Source of the DNA: Spongospora subterranea
Lineage: Eukaryota > Endomyxa > Phytomyxea > Plasmodiophorida > Plasmodiophoridae
Assembly: GCA_900404475.1 (NCBI GenBank)
Contig: OUQQ01000119.1
Coordinates: forward strand, 12,078 to 48,898
Direction of reading: 5' to 3'
Length of the DNA stretch: 36,821 nt
Shown: piece by piece, positions 32,673 to 36,821 of the stretch
Layout: each line of letters opens with the position of its first letter
Numbering within the stretch: position 1 is the stretch's first letter
Program-made: the position numbers and the translations under genes
The notes under the pieces: model-generated
The model's input: only the letters and a program-made list of their open reading frames with translations
The model's database searches: none
What the model was told of the DNA's origin: nothing

Positions 32673-33232
32673 CTGCCTGGAGAAGCAATTGTGATAATGG
32701 CTATTGGTATATAAACACACGCTACCTATTCCCAACAAGGAATACCATTCAGAAGCATGCACTCTGCCACACCACAAAACTCGACGTCTTTTCTGCGTTT
32801 GTACGAACTGTCAATATTTTCGAAGAGCTCAAGCACTTGTGCGAAATTCTCCAGAAATTGATCTTTGCTCGCTTGGTATTTGACAGGAAGGAACCCAATC
32901 CTACAGGATTCTCGACCATCTTTGATATGAACACACGCGATTGCCTCTTCTAAGCCCGAATTTCCTAAAGGCAACTCATCATCAGGTTCGCCTTTGATAT
33001 TTACACAGAACACTTGAGAACCATCGATTATGGTGTATTTGAATCGGACTAGATCACCGACAACGATTCGCTCTCCACAACAATCGTGCAACGCACACGA
33101 ACGCCCATTACTGCTTTGACGAAGACCGATAATTTCCAAACGGCTATACATCGTCTCTCTTAGCATGATTAATCCATGGGAATACCGAAATGTCTCGGAC
33201 GAGGCTATTTAATTGAAGGGGCTATTTAACCG
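32673..33232 (-). repeat. Right inverted arm of the fold-back transposon
   Basis: Inverted partner of 31649-32207. At the inner end, on the plus strand, it carries the last codons of a second transposase copy (GNLPGEAIVIMAIGI), diverged from the left one (ANLPGEAIAIMATVI). Confidence 0.85.
32726..33166 (-). CDS. Transposon accessory protein, copy B
   Basis: Intact 146-residue ORF on the right arm, nearly identical to copy A. It shares NGRSCALHDCCGE, CVHIKDGRESCR and IGFLP. Changes relative to copy A: A to V and L to Q around residues 90-93, I to N in FLENFAQ, and A to G and S to C near the C-terminus. Because both copies stayed open since duplication, either the duplication is recent or the reading frame is under constraint. 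Confidence 0.75.
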   Translation of the reverse strand: MLRETMYSRLEIIGLRQSSNGRSCALHDCCGERIVVGDLVRFKYTIIDGSQVFCVNIKGEPDDELPLGNSGLEEAIACVHIKDGRESCRIGFLPVKYQASKDQFLENFAQVLELFENIDSSYKRRKDVEFCGVAECMLLNGIPCWE

Positions 33233-35540
33233 CAAACTACGGTACTCATCGCGTCTGTCGGGGAGCGACATCGAGTTTTCGTTGGAAAGATTGTTATTTA
33301 TACAGTAGTTATAAGTTGATGGCGCCACGACACTGGGCCCCACGCTATCCCCAGCGCTCTGTTGAGTACTTTGAAGTTCAGTGAGTGCAGGACCAATTCT
33401 CTCGAGTGGCTCAATATCAAACAGAACGAGGACGATCTGCTAACCGATGGGGCACTGAAGCATGCCAATATGATTGTCTAGCCATCCTTAACACCGTCGG
33501 TGCCATTTGGCATTTGCCAAACACATTATGAACTCATGGGAAGGAGTGCCCTCAACCAAACTCATCAGGCTTAACCAGCAAGGGCGTGTTGAACAAATGT
33601 TTGACAAGACCAATCCCAGATTGTGTCATATATGGACACAACGTTTAGGACCAATAGAGTGGCGTATCCGCTATTCGTCATTGGATATTCACGATATCCA
33701 GGAAAGTTTCACCGTTTTCTTTCAAGGATTTGCCTCAACAAGACAGCAGAGGGATTGTGAATATGCGGTTTTATCATTACACAAATTCATATAAGTTGGA
33801 TTTCGATATTGAACCTGATTGGGAGATGCAGATGGCGCTTTGATTAATTCAGTCAGCAGTGTGTTCAAATAACCTATGTTCATAACTCATGTGTTTGTTC
33901 CACTTATTCAAAAACCGTATCGCTTCATGATGGGTGGTTAAGTCACTTTTGATCCACAACATTTTCGGTGTCAGTATTTCACCCCGTTTGGCATTTGCGT
34001 CACATCATGAGCGTATGGTTTTGTCGTTGGCGTGTATGTGAAGGAAGTGCCTCCACCGATCGAACGGTTGGTAAATTGGCGGCGCCGTCGCCGCATCACA
34101 GAATGGTGTTGCCGTTCCAGGCCTAGGAACCAGCCCATCGTCGGCACTTTATTTCGCTCCCCGACACATGCATCGAGTATATATCCTGAGAAACAATGGG
34201 GAATCATTTCCCTCCAACGAACGCCATCGCGATGCTCCGTACCCTGCAATTTCTCGTCTCATCAGTAAAAACCAACGCAGCAGAGTTCAGGCCTATATTT
34301 TGAGCAAATGGAAAAGGCACATAGTTTATGAACAACACAATGTTGACTGAATTGATCAGAGCGCCATCGGCATCTCTCAATATACAATCAGGTGCAAATT
34401 GAATCACACCTAACACGGAATATGGTTTGGGGTGATGATCAAACATATTCATAATCCCCTCTGCTGTCTTGTTCAGCAAATGCTCAACAAACACGGGGGG
34501 ACTTTCCTACGAAATGTGAATACCCAACAACGAATATCGGGCACACCACTTATATTAATCTTGATCGTTGTGTCCATATGGCGCAATCAGAATTTGCTCT
34601 AACCGTCTCGATAACCTTGGTCAGTAGGTCCTTGCTGGTCAAGCATGGAGAATGCAGAGTCGGTATTCAATCAAGTGATGAACTTCAACTGATGCGGAAA
34701 GGGCGGTCATCGTAACCGACACCAACAACGACGGCACAATCACGCTCGTTAACGCCGAAAATTGAAGAATTATTCGTAACCTGTTCTTCCCATAGCTCAG
34801 CCAGACCTTGAGCTTTGCAAGTTTGGCCAATCCTACATCACACTAATACCGATCATGAATATAATATTGAGGAAGTTTGTAGCTAGGAACTGGGCATCTC
34901 CTCCGCTAGATGTATTTTGTTCGAATCTCATGATCACTGACAATGAGGACACGGTCGTTGTTCGTCTTCGACAATCTCTTCAAGAGGCTGAATCTAACGG
35001 TTAAGATGGTGGTCGGAAGACGGAATGATCGATTAAATTCAGAAAGGAAGTCGATTGGATACGAGATGAGAGACCTGGTCGACCTTCCCACAAAATATCA
35101 ATAAGAACTTCAACGACATTGAAGTTGACCACCATAACGAGCCACCGAATTTTGAGGCGATTCCATATCGAGATCACGACACCTTGAGTGAGAAGGAAGT
35201 CGTAGACATGTTTGAAGGGTCTGCAGAATTTTCAGTGTTGCGACCGGTCTAGTTCACTTGCTAATCGCCGACATAGGGAACATGCAGGGGTACGACCTTA
35301 TTGCGACTGTACAGTACCCGTTAGGATTTCGATCAAATATTCAAATGGAATGGAGTATCTCCTAGCCTTCTTCAGACGCTTGACGATACGTCGAACATTA
35401 TTGCAGGCATGAGTTGATCCCAGTTTCGATGGTTCACCCCAAACAGCAGGGCATGTCATTGTAGTCCTTCAAAATGGTGCATTCTTTCCAACGCACCAGT
35501 TTAACCTAATCCAGTTATCTTCAATGGATGTATTTCTAAC
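33233..35540. other. Decayed repeat-rich region, no identified gene
   Basis: Open frames at 33507-33794 (plus) and 34204-34494 (minus, ending FTDETRNCRVRSIAMAFVG) are the longest. Neither shows a family I recognise. Segments such as EVDHHNEPPNFEAIPYRDHD (near 35115) look like fragments of a larger coding sequence broken by stops. I interpret the stretch as degraded mobile DNA. Confidence 0.4.
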
Positions 35541-35579
35541 AGTTGGTGCCGACAAATTCCTTCCCTGGATCCTTTTGGA

Positions 35580-35720
35580 CATTTTTACACGCAAATAACC
35601 TCAGAATGTTGCTCGCCAACGTGATGGACCCACCGGTCTGGAACAGCAATCGCCTCCGACATTTATCGGGCATCATGTTGGCGAGAACATTGATAGGTAA
35701 AGGAATAGAGATCCAACAAA
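35580..35720 (+). pseudogene. Possible PIF1/Helitron helicase remnant
   Basis: One frame reads MLLANVMDPPVWNSNRLRHL, then ARTLIGKGIEI. This resembles the conserved C-terminal block of PIF1-type helicases (LLRNLDPP, NGTRL, ...TGKG). The rest of the helicase is not recognisable in the surrounding sequence. It is a short, degenerate match judged by eye. Confidence 0.3.
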
Positions 35721-35759
35721 TGACAGTGCCGCCACGTCGAATGGCAACTTGTCCACATT

Positions 35760-36821
35760 GATATCGTAATCGTGATGATTGTGTACATCCGATCATGGTG
35801 AGGGGTTCTGAGATTGGACGTCCACCGCGTACTTAATTACAAGCGGCTGGAGGACCATTTCCTTGTACTATACGTTGCAATTTTGTGGAACATTTCGCAA
35901 TTTGTTGAGGGCGACGCCGTCCCTTGACAGAATCAGGCACTCAGGTCAGGAAGGATCACTCAAGACCTTTTTGTCAGGTGAGACCACGAGTTGTCGGCCA
36001 ACTCGCATCTTTCCTTCTCCTACTACCGCCATGCTTCTGTCTTTTGTTTTTGCAACGCCTTGATTCTGCCTCAATCTCTAACAGTATAAGCGGAACCTTC
36101 ACTCCTCCTTAATCACTATGGATCTAAACCAACTACAACAAAATAGCCCAACAACAAATTATAGCCTTGATTCATCAACAGTAATCTATTTTAACTTATC
36201 AACGAAGAGACAAACTCAGTAAGTCATTAAACCACGCGTTAGACTACCAGCACCTTTCGATGGATCGAATATCGTCTTGGCGGTTTCCTCAATTAAGTAC
36301 GCATGATCATTCAACAACAACCAAAGATCAATGGCACCGGCCCTCAACGTGTTCTCTTGATCAACAGCCTACTGTCTGGCGTAGCGCTGAAATTGTTCTC
36401 CCCTATTGGAAAGCAACGATCCGATCATGCACAATACCGAAGTCCTTATCGCTTCGCTTAAATCATGATTCGGGCACCCACTTCTCTGCCAGATTGCATC
36501 GTTTGCGGCAAGGTTCGGATTACACGTCAGAAATTCAAGTACCGTATTCAATAGAACAACTACAAACATATATGCCTCCTGTGTTCGGGTTAGTCTTTTA
36601 GATTGTGTTGTCAGTGTGATATATAGAAGGAAATGTAGTCCAGACTGAGTCGGACACAATATAGTAATGTGTGGGAAGGTATTGTTGAAACTGATGACCG
36701 ACGCGCTGCAGCTGGCTACAGTAGCGATCACCTTAACCCGACAATTCCGTGACTGTATGCGGCTTGAACTGTATCTGGTCATGGACGATGGATTCATATC
36801 GTACAATTTGTACGTAATTCT
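35760..36821. other. No supported gene to the end of the window
   Basis: Short open frames on both strands, including 36260-36601 (plus) and 36369-36806 (minus), overlap each other and show no domain. A phrase LPDCIVCGKVRITRQKFKYR (about 36490-36550) might be a zinc-finger remnant. Otherwise nothing is recognised. Confidence 0.35.

Larger units (their letters stand above)
31649..33232. mobile_element. Fold-back pogo-like (DDE_1) transposon with long inverted arms
   Basis: Arms 31649-32207 and 33232-32673 are inverted copies of about 560 bp and roughly 97-98% identity, with a 465-bp unique centre. The outer ends (CGGTTAAATAGCCCC, then a second TTAAATAGCC) show the repeated terminal motif typical of pogo/Tigger ends. 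Each arm carries one intact accessory ORF reading inward. The centre and the inner part of the left arm hold a transposase fragment on the minus strand. A target duplication cannot be shown because the left end abuts an N. Confidence 0.75.

Overview
The window is eukaryotic. Nearly every gene is split by short GT-AG introns (about 40-180 bp) and joins correctly in phase, without operon spacing. The content points to a flagellated (zoosporic) fungus of chytrid type: secreted multi-CBM18 chitinases typical of such fungi sit beside three ciliary genes (IFT122, a Chibby-like gene and CLUAP1/IFT38), which non-flagellated fungi lack. No species can be fixed from the sequence. There is a 100-N assembly gap at 21279-21378 and a single N at 31648.

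Layout. 1-2.3 kb: an unrecognised secreted, probably GPI-anchored protein (minus). 3.3-9.3 kb: two tandem paralogous chitinases (plus), each with a signal peptide, seven CBM18 chitin-binding modules and a GH18 catalytic domain over 11 exons. 9.8-12.8 kb: an SLC25 mitochondrial carrier (plus) convergent with a mitochondrial two-RRM protein (minus). 13.2-13.7 kb: a possible unknown gene (minus). 14.1-19.5 kb: IFT122 in 23 exons (plus), ending 54 bp from the stop of a convergent malate dehydrogenase with a mitochondrial presequence (19.6-21.0 kb, minus). 21-25.8 kb: gap, decayed mobile DNA, a Chibby-like gene running into a 36-bp minisatellite, and Ty1/copia reverse-transcriptase fragments in inverted orientation. 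25.8-27.6 kb: CLUAP1/IFT38 in 11 exons (minus). 28.1-28.5 kb: a small one-TM protein. 29.4-29.9 kb: BUD31/G10 splicing factor. 30.1-30.9 kb: small unidentified ORFs. 31.4-36.8 kb: repeat-rich DNA dominated by a fold-back pogo-like transposon with about 560-bp inverted arms, followed by remnants including a weak PIF1/Helitron helicase match.

How the genes relate. IFT122 (IFT-A retrograde complex), CLUAP1/IFT38 (IFT-B) and Chibby (basal body/transition zone) lie within 13.5 kb and serve the same organelle. The chitinase pair would act outside the cell on chitin. MDH, the carrier and the RRM protein all look mitochondrial. The least described element is the transposon accessory protein with a GRSC-x2-H-x2-C motif. 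It is present as two near-identical copies in the fold-back element and as one decayed, diverged relative near 22 kb.
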